64,000 nucleotides of DNA from JBMOKU01 sp049324315 (GTDB lineage: Bacteria > Bacillota > Clostridia > Peptostreptococcales > Thermotaleaceae): positions 62,001-126,000 of the forward strand of contig JBMOKU010000033.1 of assembly GCA_049324315.1 (NCBI GenBank). The letters are read 5' to 3'. This document shows, in pieces, positions 16,286 to 25,229 of this stretch. The notes beneath the pieces were generated by a model. It was not told where the DNA came from, made no database searches, and saw nothing but the letters and a program-made list of their open reading frames with translations. The first letter of the stretch is position 1. The number at the start of each line of letters is the position of its first letter. Made by a program: the position numbers and the translations under genes.

Positions 16286-17683
16286 CTATTTAATGGAGAA
16301 TGCCTCTGACATGACACATCTTCTTTTTCTTGTAAAGGTTCTTGCCGAAGTTAATCCTTCTCCCGTAGGCCCCGCTATGGTAAATGTGGTATATCCTTCA
16401 GCCCCATATCCTATTCCTGCGTAGGATGGCGCATTTTTAACAAAAATGGTGGTCTGTACGGCCTTTGCAAATCGTGTCAGGTTATCTACATTTTTTGAAT
16501 GCATCATGGCCGTATGCCGGTTACTGTGCTCCACCTTTACACCCAATTCAATGGCCTCATCAATGTCTCCGACTCTAACAATGGGAAGTATGGGCATCAT
16601 CAGTTCTTCCATGACAAAGGGATGTTCCGCCTCCACCTCTGCAAAAACCAGCTTGATGCTGGGTGCGATGGTAATGCCTATTTGCTTCATGATATGAGCA
16701 GCACTCTTTCCCACAAAGCCTTTGTTGACAAAGCCTTTTTCATCGATGACCAGATTTTGCAATTTATCCAACACTTCCCTATCCTTGATTTCGATGGCAT
16801 GGTACTGGGACATATAGGCCTTCAATGCATCGGCCACGGCATCCACCACGATGACTTCCTTTTCAGCGATACAGGGAAGGTTATTGTCAAAGCTGCATCC
16901 ATCAATAATATCCCTAGCCGCCTTTTCGATATCCGCCGTTTCATCCACCAGCACCGGCGGATTACCTGCCCCGGCTCCGATGGCTTTTTTCCCTGCAGAT
17001 AATGCAATCTTCACCAGCCCCGGTCCGCCGGTTGCACAAATCATATTGATCTTTTCATGGGCCAGCATGGCATTGGTACTCTCAATGCTGGGCTCCTTTA
17101 CCGTAACCACCAGGTTTTTAGGGCCGTTCACCTTTCTTATGGCTTGATTGATGACTTCTACCGCTAAGGCAGAAACCTTCTTGGCATTGGGATGGGGAGC
17201 AAACACCACTGCATTCCCGGCTGCCAGCATGCCGATGGCATTGCATATGATGGTTTCTGTGGGATTGGTGGAGGGCGTTATGGCTCCGATAACACCAAAG
17301 GGTGACATTTCGTATAAGGTTAACCCTCCGTCACCTGTACTGACCTCGGCCCGCAGATCCTCTACCCCCGGCGTTTTCTCTATGACCAGCTTATGCTTCA
17401 AGATCTTATGCTCGTAATTGCCCATGCCAGTCTCTTCTGCACCCATTTTCGCAAAGGTATCAATGCACTTGCTCAATTCTTCCTTCATGGAGCATATGAT
17501 TTCATTTCTCTTGGCCAAGCTGCACTTAGCCAACTCTTTTTGCGCCAACCATGCTGCATTGATGGCATCATCCATGTTGCTGAATACACCATGGTTGTCT
17601 CTCTCATCCGGCATCGTATGTTTGGCCATTTCTTCCATGACGCTTTTCACGATGATTTCTATGGTTTGTGCATCTACATTCAT
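16286..17683 (-). CDS. pduP: CoA-acylating propionaldehyde dehydrogenase
   Basis: 465 residues; oxidises propionaldehyde to propionyl-CoA with NAD+ inside the microcompartment. Catalytic Cys271 is in DNNLPCIAEKE. The NAD-binding region includes MICATGGPGLVK and GAGAGNPPV. Residues 5-22 (AQTIEIIVKSVMEEMAKH) form an amphipathic helix of the kind that targets PduP to the shell, followed by a flexible linker. Length fits the family (about 460-470). An unusual 172-base gap with a repeat separates it from pduO upstream. Confidence 0.95.
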   Translation of the reverse strand: MNVDAQTIEIIVKSVMEEMAKHTMPDERDNHGVFSNMDDAINAAWLAQKELAKCSLAKRNEIICSMKEELSKCIDTFAKMGAEETGMGNYEHKILKHKLVIEKTPGVEDLRAEVSTGDGGLTLYEMSPFGVIGAITPSTNPTETIICNAIGMLAAGNAVVFAPHPNAKKVSALAVEVINQAIRKVNGPKNLVVTVKEPSIESTNAMLAHEKINMICATGGPGLVKIALSAGKKAIGAGAGNPPVLVDETADIEKAARDIIDGCSFDNNLPCIAEKEVIVVDAVADALKAYMSQYHAIEIKDREVLDKLQNLVIDEKGFVNKGFVGKSAAHIMKQIGITIAPSIKLVFAEVEAEHPFVMEELMMPILPIVRVGDIDEAIELGVKVEHSNRHTAMMHSKNVDNLTRFAKAVQTTIFVKNAPSYAGIGYGAEGYTTFTIAGPTGEGLTSARTFTRKRRCVMSEAFSIK

Positions 17684-17728
17684 GCTCTCACCTTCTTTCT
17701 TTAGACTCGTTCAATATAGGTCATTCTC

Positions 17729-17805
17729 GGCAACACATGGGGACAAGACCCCAGTCCGGTAAAAAGCACACCGGACAGTGGACCAGTCCCCAGGTCTTGC
17801 CTCTT
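17729..17805. repeat. 77-base hairpin repeat inside the BMC operon
   Basis: It begins GGCAACACATGGGGAC and ends GTCTTGCCTCTT. It has nested stems (GGGGAC/GTCCCC outside, GTCCGGT/ACCGGAC inside). A near-identical copy is at 32518-32594 and a 40-base partial at 57933-57972. It lies between pduO and pduP, so it will form a strong structure in the operon mRNA. Confidence 0.9.
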
Positions 17806-17855
17806 ACACCATCCATGTGCCACACGGACCTTTAGACTAAGTTGTTCCAGGTACT

Positions 17856-18839
17856 TCATGTATTCTTCTCCATCTCAAATACTCTCAATGCAAAGGAGGC
17901 GATGATCATATCCTCTTCGACGGAGCCTCCGCTGACACCGATTCCTCCGATGACTTGATTGCCTGCTTTCAGTGGATAACCCCCGCCGAAAACAATCATT
18001 CGGTCTACATTTTGTATGCCATACAGGACTTCTCCGGGCAGTGCAGCTTTCCCAATTTCATGAGTAGGAAGCTTCACTGCATTTGCCGTGTATGCCTTAT
18101 TGATGGAAATATCAATACTAACCAGTAGAGAATCCTTCATTCTATGGAGCAGCACCAAATTGCCACCTTCGTCAACCACTGAAAAAACGATGGGGATTCC
18201 CATGGATAATGCCTTTTCCTCTGCTGCCCGGGCCAATCTTTTAGCCAATTGAAGGTCCAACGTATAATTCTTGTTTAAGCCCTTCAATCGCTCCACTACC
18301 CGCTCCTTTAAAAACTGTACCATTTCCATGGTTTCCTCCACCCTGGCCAGTACAAACAATGTATCCGAAAGACGGTTCACATATCGCAGCACTTCAGGTC
18401 TTACGGTTTCTTCCCTGGCAAAGCTGATAATATTGCGTTCGGCCCGTCGAATAATGGTTCTTGCCACGTGCAGCATGGCCGATACGGTATTCTTCCCTGG
18501 AATCACAAACTCTTTAAACTGACCTACTTTATCCAGCCAGAAGTCAATGATTTTTTCCAGCCCGTCAATATCTGTCTGTTGGACTTTCTCCCGGATAAAT
18601 CGTTCTCCTTTGTCATCACTGGCTAATTCTGCTCCTAAGACAAACAGCTTTTTCTGTATGTCTCTCACGATTCCTTTGATATCATCATTTTGTGAGAGGG
18701 AATAGGCTGCACCCAACATAGCGTTGGCCTCGTCCAGGGTCCCATAGCACTGAACTCTGTTATGGTCTTTGCTCACCCGACTGCCGCCCAATAACCCGGT
18801 TTGCCCCTGATCCCCTGTTTTTGTATAGATACTGCTCAT
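17856..18839 (-). CDS. pduO: PduO-type ATP:cob(I)alamin adenosyltransferase
   Basis: 327 residues from the ATG of MSSIYTKTGDQGQTG, with AAGGAAG eight bases upstream. The N-terminal domain (about 1-180) is a PduO adenosyltransferase with KTGDQGQTGLLGG and a RRAERNIISFAREE helix. The C-terminal domain (about 190-325) is the HbpS/GlcG-like DUF336 domain (AAEEKALSMGIPIVFSVVDE, GIGVSGGS), known in full-length PduO to bind haem or cofactors. It makes adenosylcobalamin for the diol dehydratase. Confidence 0.94.
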   Translation of the reverse strand: MSSIYTKTGDQGQTGLLGGSRVSKDHNRVQCYGTLDEANAMLGAAYSLSQNDDIKGIVRDIQKKLFVLGAELASDDKGERFIREKVQQTDIDGLEKIIDFWLDKVGQFKEFVIPGKNTVSAMLHVARTIIRRAERNIISFAREETVRPEVLRYVNRLSDTLFVLARVEETMEMVQFLKERVVERLKGLNKNYTLDLQLAKRLARAAEEKALSMGIPIVFSVVDEGGNLVLLHRMKDSLLVSIDISINKAYTANAVKLPTHEIGKAALPGEVLYGIQNVDRMIVFGGGYPLKAGNQVIGGIGVSGGSVEEDMIIASFALRVFEMEKNT

Positions 18840-18852
18840 ATGCTTCACTTCC

Positions 18853-19122
18853 TTAGCCGGTAACTTCTACATGATCTACAATCCCAACGATGGCAGCGTC
18901 AATAGGTGCATGGGGGTTTAAAAAGACCTGTCTGGCGGAACTTCCCGTTGCTACCAGTACCATCTCTCCTACCCCTGCACCTACGGAATCTATGACAACT
19001 GCGGAATTCCCCGTGGGATCTTCGTTGGTATCAATGGGCTGCACCAGTAATATTTTTTCTCCCTTTAGGGCTTCATTCTTGTGTGTCGATACAACGACAC
19101 CGATTACTTTTGCCAAGTACAT
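18853..19122 (-). CDS. pduN: EutN/PduN-type pentameric shell vertex protein
   Basis: 89 residues, matching the BMC-P family (EutN/CcmL/PduN). It begins MYLAKVIGVVVSTHKNEALKG and has the conserved stretch VDSVGAGVGEMVLVATGSSARQ. Five-fold vertex proteins close the icosahedral shell. It lies between the flavoprotein and PduO genes with short gaps, as in many Firmicute pdu loci. Confidence 0.94.
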   Translation of the reverse strand: MYLAKVIGVVVSTHKNEALKGEKILLVQPIDTNEDPTGNSAVVIDSVGAGVGEMVLVATGSSARQVFLNPHAPIDAAIVGIVDHVEVTG

Positions 19123-19140
19123 GTCTTTCCCACCTTATCT

Positions 19141-19944
19141 TTATTGGATTAAAATCCTTACACCACGGCTTCTCGCCATATCCTTTGCTGACTCTGTAAT
19201 GATGGTATTTGATGATACAACGATATCTTTTTTCCGGTGCAGCGCTTCCACAACATCTGCCCGTGTCACCACTTTCTTCTTTAAAAGGGTTTGTTTCTCT
19301 AAATACCCTGCTTGCTCCGATGAAAGAAATGTATTCTTCTTTTCTACAGCCCTATGGTACAGCTCCTTTGCCTCAACCAATTGAATACCATAGTTTTCTA
19401 GGGCCGTCAGATGATTGCTCATCATATGGATGTAGCTGGCATTCCCTCTTCCCATGCCGATGCTGATTCTTTCTTCGTTGAAAGGATCGCAGGCATTTCT
19501 TGCGGCTACGATGGGAATGCCTGCCATCAAGCAGTGACTCATGATATTGGTAACCAACGTATCAGAGATACCCATGGCCGCCTTTGCCGCCGTATTCATG
19601 GTTAATACGGGAATGATCACTTTGTCTACCCCTGTGTAGTAATGGCTGACTTTTTTAGGATTGCTTTCTCCATGGATTTCCACGTTTTTATCTCCTATCA
19701 TTTTTTCGATAAGCTTTTTAGAAAGTACGTGTTCTGCACTTTTCGAAAGCAGTATCTTTAGCTGCCAGCCCTCTTGGTTCAACCTGATGATTTGCTGTAT
19801 GCCATCCTTAAATCCTATAGACCCTCCTGTAAAAATCACCAGGGCCTTTTTAGGCATATTTTCAATTCTTCGTAATACCTCACCGACGATCTCCTGAACC
19901 ATCACCTCCGTGATGGTTTCCTCAATGATTTTAAGCAGATTCAA
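19141..19944 (-). CDS. BMC-associated flavoprotein (HFCD/DFP-like)
   Basis: About 267 residues from a TTG (LNLLKIIEETITEV) with AGGTGAGGTG upstream; a longer reading overlaps eutJ. Two amphipathic helices at the N-terminus (about 2-28) resemble shell-targeting peptides. A flavoprotein-like fold follows: KKALVIFTGGSIGFKDG, a central TGVDKVIIPVLTMNTAAKAAMG segment and PIVAARNACDP. These fit the PF02441-type flavin decarboxylase superfamily that recurs in microcompartment loci. Substrate and reaction are unknown. It may be a flavin store or an FMN-dependent enzyme in the lumen. Confidence 0.7.
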   Translation of the reverse strand: MNLLKIIEETITEVMVQEIVGEVLRRIENMPKKALVIFTGGSIGFKDGIQQIIRLNQEGWQLKILLSKSAEHVLSKKLIEKMIGDKNVEIHGESNPKKVSHYYTGVDKVIIPVLTMNTAAKAAMGISDTLVTNIMSHCLMAGIPIVAARNACDPFNEERISIGMGRGNASYIHMMSNHLTALENYGIQLVEAKELYHRAVEKKNTFLSSEQAGYLEKQTLLKKKVVTRADVVEALHRKKDIVVSSNTIITESAKDMARSRGVRILIQ

Positions 19945-19954
19945 CGGGATCACC

Positions 19955-20776
19955 TCACCTATTGCAGTGCAGTGCAATACCTAATGGCGTGACCAATAAG
20001 GGTTCCACAGGCTTTATGGTCTCTATATTCAATTCTTTTTCAAACACCCGTTCAAACTCTGTAAAACTGCAGGCTCCCCCCACAATATAGATCCGTTCAA
20101 CGGAATACCCCACGATATTCCGCTTTACAATGGATGCCATTTTTTCTACCACGGGCTTGATAATCTGAAAGACTTCTTTTTCTCTCGTGGGGTCTTTCTT
20201 GATCTTCTCCGCTTCTTCAAAGGTAGTCTTATAGCATCCGGCCAATACCAAACTCATGTGGGTTCCTCCAGTAGGCTCATCGGCAGTATATAATACCTCT
20301 CCATCCTTTAAAATGCTGATCCCTGTGGTTCCTCCTCCTACGTCTACTACAGCCCCATCTCGAATACCCAGGACACTAGCTGCTGCAGTGGGTTCATCCA
20401 CCACATTGATTACCTCCATATCTGCAGCCTCTACCACATTGGCAATGGCTTTTACATTGCCGCTCAATGTCCCCGGTGGGATTGCCGTCGCTGCTTTCAG
20501 CAGTTTTCTTCCCAGGGTATGCTCTACCTGACGTTTCAAATCCTTCACGATTTTCACAGCGCCAACATAGTCCACCACCAGGCCATCCTTTACCACTGAG
20601 GCAGCGTAGAATGCTCCCGCCACCGGAATTCCTTTCCCATCTACAACCGATAGTACGATGTTGGCTGTCCCCAGATCTACACCAACCCGTATATCTCCTT
20701 CATAGGTATTGTAGGTTTCTTCCCTTATCAGTCTTGCAAATTCATGGATTGTCTGATTTGTTTTAGCCAGATCCAT
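19955..20776 (-). CDS. eutJ: EutJ-like Hsp70-family chaperone
   Basis: 273 residues with an actin/Hsp70 ATPase fold: phosphate-1 GVDLGTANIVLSVVD, a middle VVDEPTAAA segment, phosphate-2 GAVVDVGGGTTGISI and the adenosine motif VGGACSFTEFE. It lacks the substrate-binding domain of DnaK, as EutJ does. EutJ is a predicted assembly or reactivation factor of microcompartments. It is found in pdu-type loci of Firmicutes as well as eut loci. The first 20 residues include an amphipathic helix (NQTIHEFARLIREE). Confidence 0.9.
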   Translation of the reverse strand: MDLAKTNQTIHEFARLIREETYNTYEGDIRVGVDLGTANIVLSVVDGKGIPVAGAFYAASVVKDGLVVDYVGAVKIVKDLKRQVEHTLGRKLLKAATAIPPGTLSGNVKAIANVVEAADMEVINVVDEPTAAASVLGIRDGAVVDVGGGTTGISILKDGEVLYTADEPTGGTHMSLVLAGCYKTTFEEAEKIKKDPTREKEVFQIIKPVVEKMASIVKRNIVGYSVERIYIVGGACSFTEFERVFEKELNIETIKPVEPLLVTPLGIALHCNR

Positions 20777-20782
20777 AGGCGG

Positions 20783-21439
20783 CTACTCCTTACTTCTTAG
20801 AATTTTAACCCGGTCTCCATTTTTGAGACCGCCGGCATTTGCTTCATCGGTATCGATATGCATTTCCAGCGCATACTGATCCGAAACCCGCACCAACACA
20901 TTTCCAAAAATGGTCTTCCGAACGCCCTTCACTTCAACATCTACAAAAGCTTTATCCTTTACACCGCATTGCTCTGCTATTTGTGGTGGCATATGAATGT
21001 GCCTCATGGCTGCAATAACGCCGTTGTTTTTTTCAATACGACCCTTTGGTCCTTCGATGATGATGCCTGGCGTATTTTCGATTTTTCCCGATTCTTTCAC
21101 AGGTGGATTGACCCCTAATAAAAATCCGTCTGTAAGAGATATCTCCACTTGTGTTGCACCCCTTACAGGACCTAATATCCGTACCCTTTCAAAGCTGCCT
21201 TTCGGGCCAATGAGCTTCACTGTTTCTTTCGCAGCATATTGGCCCGGCTGGCTCAGGTCTTTCAGCTTTGTAAGCTGATAACCCTTTCCGAAAAGGATTT
21301 CAAGATCTTCTTTGCTTATATGAAGGTGCCGGTTGGAAACGCCGACGGGAATCAATCCTTCTTCTGTACGGTCCATCATCTTTTCTACAATTTCTCGTAC
21401 AATACACATCAGCATTTCTTTTTGCTTTACGTCTTCCAT
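20783..21439 (-). CDS. pduL: PduL phosphotransacylase
   Basis: 218 residues from the ATG of MEDVKQKE, six bases after GGAGGTGATC. PduL converts propionyl-CoA and phosphate to propionyl-phosphate, recycling CoA inside the shell. Zinc ligands of the two beta-barrels are visible in SNRHLHIS and MRHIHMPP, with a further LEMHID. An N-terminal helix (EMLMCIVREIVEKMMD) is typical of encapsulated PduL. Length matches the family. Confidence 0.94.
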   Translation of the reverse strand: MEDVKQKEMLMCIVREIVEKMMDRTEEGLIPVGVSNRHLHISKEDLEILFGKGYQLTKLKDLSQPGQYAAKETVKLIGPKGSFERVRILGPVRGATQVEISLTDGFLLGVNPPVKESGKIENTPGIIIEGPKGRIEKNNGVIAAMRHIHMPPQIAEQCGVKDKAFVDVEVKGVRKTIFGNVLVRVSDQYALEMHIDTDEANAGGLKNGDRVKILRSKE

Positions 21440-21471
21440 AAAGATCACCTCCATCCGTTCGTCAGTTCAGC

Positions 21472-21762
21472 TTATTTTTCTTCCATGCTTTCCATTTGGG
21501 GTAGAATTCTTTCTACATCTGCGTGAGGTCTTGGAATGACATGAACAGATACCAGTTCTCCCACTTTATCTGCAGCGGCGGCACCTGCGTCTACGGCTGC
21601 TTTTACAGCCCCCACATCTCCGCGAACCATCACGGTAACCAGACCTGAACCAATCTTCTCATAGCCGATAAGTACTACGTTGGCTGCCTTGGTCATTGCA
21701 TCTGCAGCTTCGATGGATCCTACTAACCCTTTTGTTTCTACCATACCTAATGCTTGATTCAT
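21472..21762 (-). CDS. pduJ: PduA/J-like hexameric BMC-H shell protein
   Basis: About 96 residues, starting at ATG of MNQALGMVETKGLVGS with GGGAG upstream (a TTG six bases earlier is possible). The BMC domain spans nearly the whole protein, with ADAMTKAANVVLIGYEKIGSG, VRGDVGAVKAA and a HVIPRPH C-terminal strand. It is very similar to the first BMC-H gene of the operon (28442-28717). Both should form the hexagonal tiles of the shell facets. Confidence 0.93.
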   Translation of the reverse strand: MNQALGMVETKGLVGSIEAADAMTKAANVVLIGYEKIGSGLVTVMVRGDVGAVKAAVDAGAAAADKVGELVSVHVIPRPHADVERILPQMESMEEK

Positions 21763-21764
21763 GC

Positions 21765-22355
21765 TCAAATTCTCCCTTCTCTTTTTAATTCTTCATAATG
21801 AATGCACATCGTTCTAAGATCCCCTTTCCGCCTTGAACATGATGGATCTTTGCAAAGGTTGCAGCCTTCCAATTCTTGTGTGAAATCTTCCTCTTCCTTT
21901 CCATCTTGTTCCATAGGAAGCTCCGGGATATCATCAACCGGTTCTGTTGATGCTACTTGTTCTTCAAGCTTTTCCTGTTGTGTATCTTCCATTTGAGAAA
22001 AAATGCCGTCAATAAATTCTGTCTGCAAGGCATCATCGCACGTTTCCTCTTTCCTTTGGCTTTTCACTCCCACGGTTTCTCGGCTATAGATAAGCATTTC
22101 CAGGCCGTTAGCTGGCCGTGGGATAACGGTCTTACCCCATACTTTGTTGATCCTTCCGGCACTGGCAACAGCTGCATCAATGGCCGCTTTCACGGCTCCC
22201 ACCGTGCCTGTTATCTTCACGGCAGCCATGCCATCTCCTTTTGTTAACTCATATCCGATCACTTGTATATCAGCAGATTTCGCTGCTGCATCAGCGGCAT
22301 CAATGGCTGCCGCCAAGCCTACTGTTTCAATAATTCCTAAGGCGAGCTTTGACAA
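21765..22355 (-). CDS. pduK: PduK-like BMC shell protein with C-terminal Cys motif
   Basis: 196 residues from a TTG start (TTGTCAAAGCTC) after GGAGGTGTAAC. Residues 1-90 are a BMC-H domain. A long acidic linker (about 100-168, rich in Glu) follows. The C-terminus carries CNLCKDPSCSRRKGDLRTMC, a CxxCx4C...C set that could bind an Fe-S cluster or zinc, as in PduK. The next BMC gene starts right at its stop. Confidence 0.87.
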   Translation of the reverse strand: MSKLALGIIETVGLAAAIDAADAAAKSADIQVIGYELTKGDGMAAVKITGTVGAVKAAIDAAVASAGRINKVWGKTVIPRPANGLEMLIYSRETVGVKSQRKEETCDDALQTEFIDGIFSQMEDTQQEKLEEQVASTEPVDDIPELPMEQDGKEEEDFTQELEGCNLCKDPSCSRRKGDLRTMCIHYEELKREGRI

Positions 22356-22374
22356 AGTTACACCTCCTTACAAG

Positions 22375-22851
22375 CTACCTTGCCTTCATTCTTGCCATCA
22401 CACTTTCTACCACAGCCCTTACGGTTTCTTCCAACAGTTTTGGATCATGGAAAATATCCTGATGCGCTTTCATCTCCCCATCATCTTCTTCCTCTTCCAA
22501 ATCCTTAAAAGGAATTCCCTTCACCAGTCTAGCTCCGTTTACCCCCAGTATCCTCATCAATCCGAAAGCTGCATCCATGCCCATTTGATATAAGGGTCTG
22601 TCTTTTTTCAGCTTTACATAATGCAGAACCACCGTCTTATCATCAATGCCAAAGCCTACGCCTAAGGGTGAAGCTTCACATGCATCGTATGCCAGCTGTT
22701 GGACATCATGATGGTCTTTTGCCTGTAGATCATAGGGAATTCCTTCTTCTTCTATCCCCCAAAGGATTTCTTGAAATGCGGAAAGATCCGTTATATTTCT
22801 GTGATAGTAGATATGTATGGAAGGCTTTTCCCTGTCCGTTTTATGCCTCAT
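22375..22851 (-). CDS. pduH: Diol dehydratase reactivase small subunit
   Basis: 158 residues, overlapping pduG by four bases (ATGA). PduH/DdrB-type proteins displace damaged cobalamin from the dehydratase together with PduG. The core (EEGIPYDLQ, ASPLGVGFGIDDKTVVLHYVKL) has the beta fold shared with the dehydratase medium subunit. A C-terminal amphipathic helix (LLEETVRAVVESVMARMKAR) resembles a shell-targeting peptide and is unusual at this position. Confidence 0.9.
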   Translation of the reverse strand: MRHKTDREKPSIHIYYHRNITDLSAFQEILWGIEEEGIPYDLQAKDHHDVQQLAYDACEASPLGVGFGIDDKTVVLHYVKLKKDRPLYQMGMDAAFGLMRILGVNGARLVKGIPFKDLEEEEDDGEMKAHQDIFHDPKLLEETVRAVVESVMARMKAR

Positions 22852-24674
22852 CTGCTTCCACCTTCCTTGTACGCAAGAATCAATCCGGTAGCTACTGCAT
22901 TTCTTGGTCCCTCACATCCCCGTATATTGCCCCGGCCTGCAACAATACTATATTTTGAGAGGGCTTCTGTTACCATCTGCGGAATTTCAAAATCTAAAGC
23001 AGATCCCCCAACCAGTACCACAAAGGCTATATCCCGCACATTACCGGTGGGACTCACCATACTAAGCGCCCTTATGGCATTGGTTACAAAGACTTTTTCT
23101 TTCGCGGTTTTTCTCACGGTCCGAATCCTTTCTAAGGAATTCTGTCCGGGAATCGGTATCATATCCTTATTCTTGAGAATAACCACCTTAGCAAAGACTT
23201 TGGGGTCTAACACATCTTCAAAAAACTGAACCGTTCCATCCTCATGCCGAATATGAAAGAGACTTTCAACTTTCGCCAAGGGATATTTTTTAATATCCTC
23301 TGCCAGATCAAAATCATCCAAGCCCAGCTCGGAATTGATCAGCATGGTTACCATATTTCCGGCACCGGCCAAATGAATGGATTTAATTTCCCCCTGTCTA
23401 TTGATGATGGATGCATCGGTGGAGCCTGCCCCCATATCCAGAATAGCAAGGGGTTTACTGCTGCCCGGCGTTGTCAGTGCCCCTCTGATGGCCATATCCG
23501 CTTCCACACCACCCACTTCAACCTTTACATGCAGCTCCTTCATCAATAGATCAGCCACCATCTCCATCTGAAGTCTATCTGCCTTTACCATGGCCGCGAT
23601 GCCCACTGCATTTTCCAGGGAGAATTCCTCGGCAAGACCACCCTTTACCGTCTGGGGAACAAAGGTATCCACTGCCAGCAGGTCTTGAATCTTGATGGCA
23701 GTGGTACTTTGTTTTGTCAGATCTGCCATCACCTGTCTTACCCGTTCCAGCATTCCTCCTGCGTTGGTACCGGGCTCCCCCTTGATGTCATCAATGGGTG
23801 CCGCAAACTTCAATGCTTCCATGATTCTTTCCGCGCCATCATCCACATCGATCTTGGCATTCTTTTTCTCGCCAATCATGTGGATTTTCCCGGCCGGAAT
23901 TCTTCTCTCTTTTACATCTCCCTTGGGTGTCTTGATGACCACTGCCGACCGGTTCCCGATGAGGGCCCTGGCAATGGGGACAATCTGCTTGGTTTCTTCA
24001 GAATTCAGGTCAAAGACGGTGGCAATCCCATAGGGATTGGACAGTACCTCCACCACACCTCCGGGAGGAGCTACTTCAATGGCCGCCTTCATATGCAAAG
24101 GTACCCTGTCAATAAGGGATACCTCATCAACAATGGGAATAGGCTTCTCCAGCCGATTGTTGATCAGCACGCCGTCATCCCGTTGAACAATTGCGCCCTG
24201 TATGTTTATTCCGTTTTGAGCAAAATGATTGATCATCGCAGCAGCATGACTAAAGTCCATATCCTTTGGAATGATGGCAATAACAGGCTGTTCTTTACCG
24301 GCACTGCCCATGTGATGGATATTCACGGTTACGCCTACCCCTAAACCCATTCCCCCTGGCGTTGAGGGATTGTGACCGATCATCGTAGACTCTGTAATAA
24401 TGGTCTCTGTGATGGTCTCCATGGCCACATCCCCAATGACAGGAGCTGCTTCGTTGATTCTGACAAGGTCTACGTCTTCCCTTCGAAGATTGGCCTTATC
24501 CAAGGCATTTTTTAGGGAGGCGAAAACGCCATGAATATTTTTACGGGTTCCTTTGATCCCTGTTGTTTCTACGATTCCGCTGGATATAAAGGTTATTTCG
24601 TTGTTATCCGTCACCCTTCCAATCGCGACTTCCGTCGTTGCATTTCCAATGTCTACGCCTGCAATAATTTTCAT
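22848..24674 (-). CDS. pduG: Diol dehydratase reactivase large subunit
   Basis: About 608 residues from the ATG of MKIIAGVDIGNATTEV, with AGGAGG seven bases upstream. It is an Hsp70-like ATPase of the DdrA/PduG family: GVDIGNATTEVAIG, LAILDMGAGSTDASII and VGGSALDFEIPQMV are the nucleotide-binding motifs. Length matches (about 605-612). It releases inactive cobalamin from PduCDE using ATP. Confidence 0.95.
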   Translation of the reverse strand: MKIIAGVDIGNATTEVAIGRVTDNNEITFISSGIVETTGIKGTRKNIHGVFASLKNALDKANLRREDVDLVRINEAAPVIGDVAMETITETIITESTMIGHNPSTPGGMGLGVGVTVNIHHMGSAGKEQPVIAIIPKDMDFSHAAAMINHFAQNGINIQGAIVQRDDGVLINNRLEKPIPIVDEVSLIDRVPLHMKAAIEVAPPGGVVEVLSNPYGIATVFDLNSEETKQIVPIARALIGNRSAVVIKTPKGDVKERRIPAGKIHMIGEKKNAKIDVDDGAERIMEALKFAAPIDDIKGEPGTNAGGMLERVRQVMADLTKQSTTAIKIQDLLAVDTFVPQTVKGGLAEEFSLENAVGIAAMVKADRLQMEMVADLLMKELHVKVEVGGVEADMAIRGALTTPGSSKPLAILDMGAGSTDASIINRQGEIKSIHLAGAGNMVTMLINSELGLDDFDLAEDIKKYPLAKVESLFHIRHEDGTVQFFEDVLDPKVFAKVVILKNKDMIPIPGQNSLERIRTVRKTAKEKVFVTNAIRALSMVSPTGNVRDIAFVVLVGGSALDFEIPQMVTEALSKYSIVAGRGNIRGCEGPRNAVATGLILAYKEGGSR

Positions 24675-24702
24675 GTTCAACCTCCTGGATGATTCCAGAA
24701 AA

Positions 24703-25215
24703 CTAATCTACCTTTAGTCGATTTCTTTGTTCATATACATGGGCGGCTTCTCTGACAAATGCTGCATTAACTTTGGCGCTATATTTCTGATCCAGTTCAT
24801 CAGCTATATCCAATAATTCTTTCTTAGTGGATCGATAAGGTCTTAAAGCATTGTAGATTTCCAGGATTCTTTCATCAGGAACTGCAATTAATTCCGCTGC
24901 TCTCCTTAGGTTTCTTGCAAAAGCATCCCTTCCCACGGATTCTGCAACCTGGGCCTGGAGCTCAAGGGTATCGGGAGAGATCCTGACGTCAGCTGCAGTA
25001 ACTTCACCATTGATTACCTTATCCAAAGTAATCTCCTTATACGCTTTACCTGTAGGGGTCTTTAAAACCTCAGGTCTTTTTTCCGCCAATGGATAATCAG
25101 CCTTGGTAACGCTGTTGACTTTACATCCTGCTGAAGCATAGGATGGTTTATTTCCTGACGCCATAGACGACATAACTTCCTTAACGATTTGTTCTATTAA
25201 TTGGGATTGATTCAT
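24703..25215 (-). CDS. pduE: B12-dependent diol dehydratase small subunit
   Basis: 170 residues from ATG of MNQSQLIEQIVKEV, after GGAGGTGAATCTT. The N-terminal helix is a likely encapsulation signal. The conserved body contains DYPLAEKRPEVLKTPTGK, DVRISPDTLELQAQ and ALRPYRSTKKELLDIADEL, all characteristic of PduE/DhaE. Together with PduC and PduD it forms the dehydratase that converts 1,2-propanediol to propionaldehyde. Confidence 0.95.
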   Translation of the reverse strand: MNQSQLIEQIVKEVMSSMASGNKPSYASAGCKVNSVTKADYPLAEKRPEVLKTPTGKAYKEITLDKVINGEVTAADVRISPDTLELQAQVAESVGRDAFARNLRRAAELIAVPDERILEIYNALRPYRSTKKELLDIADELDQKYSAKVNAAFVREAAHVYEQRNRLKVD

Positions 25216-25229
25216 AAGATTCACCTCCA

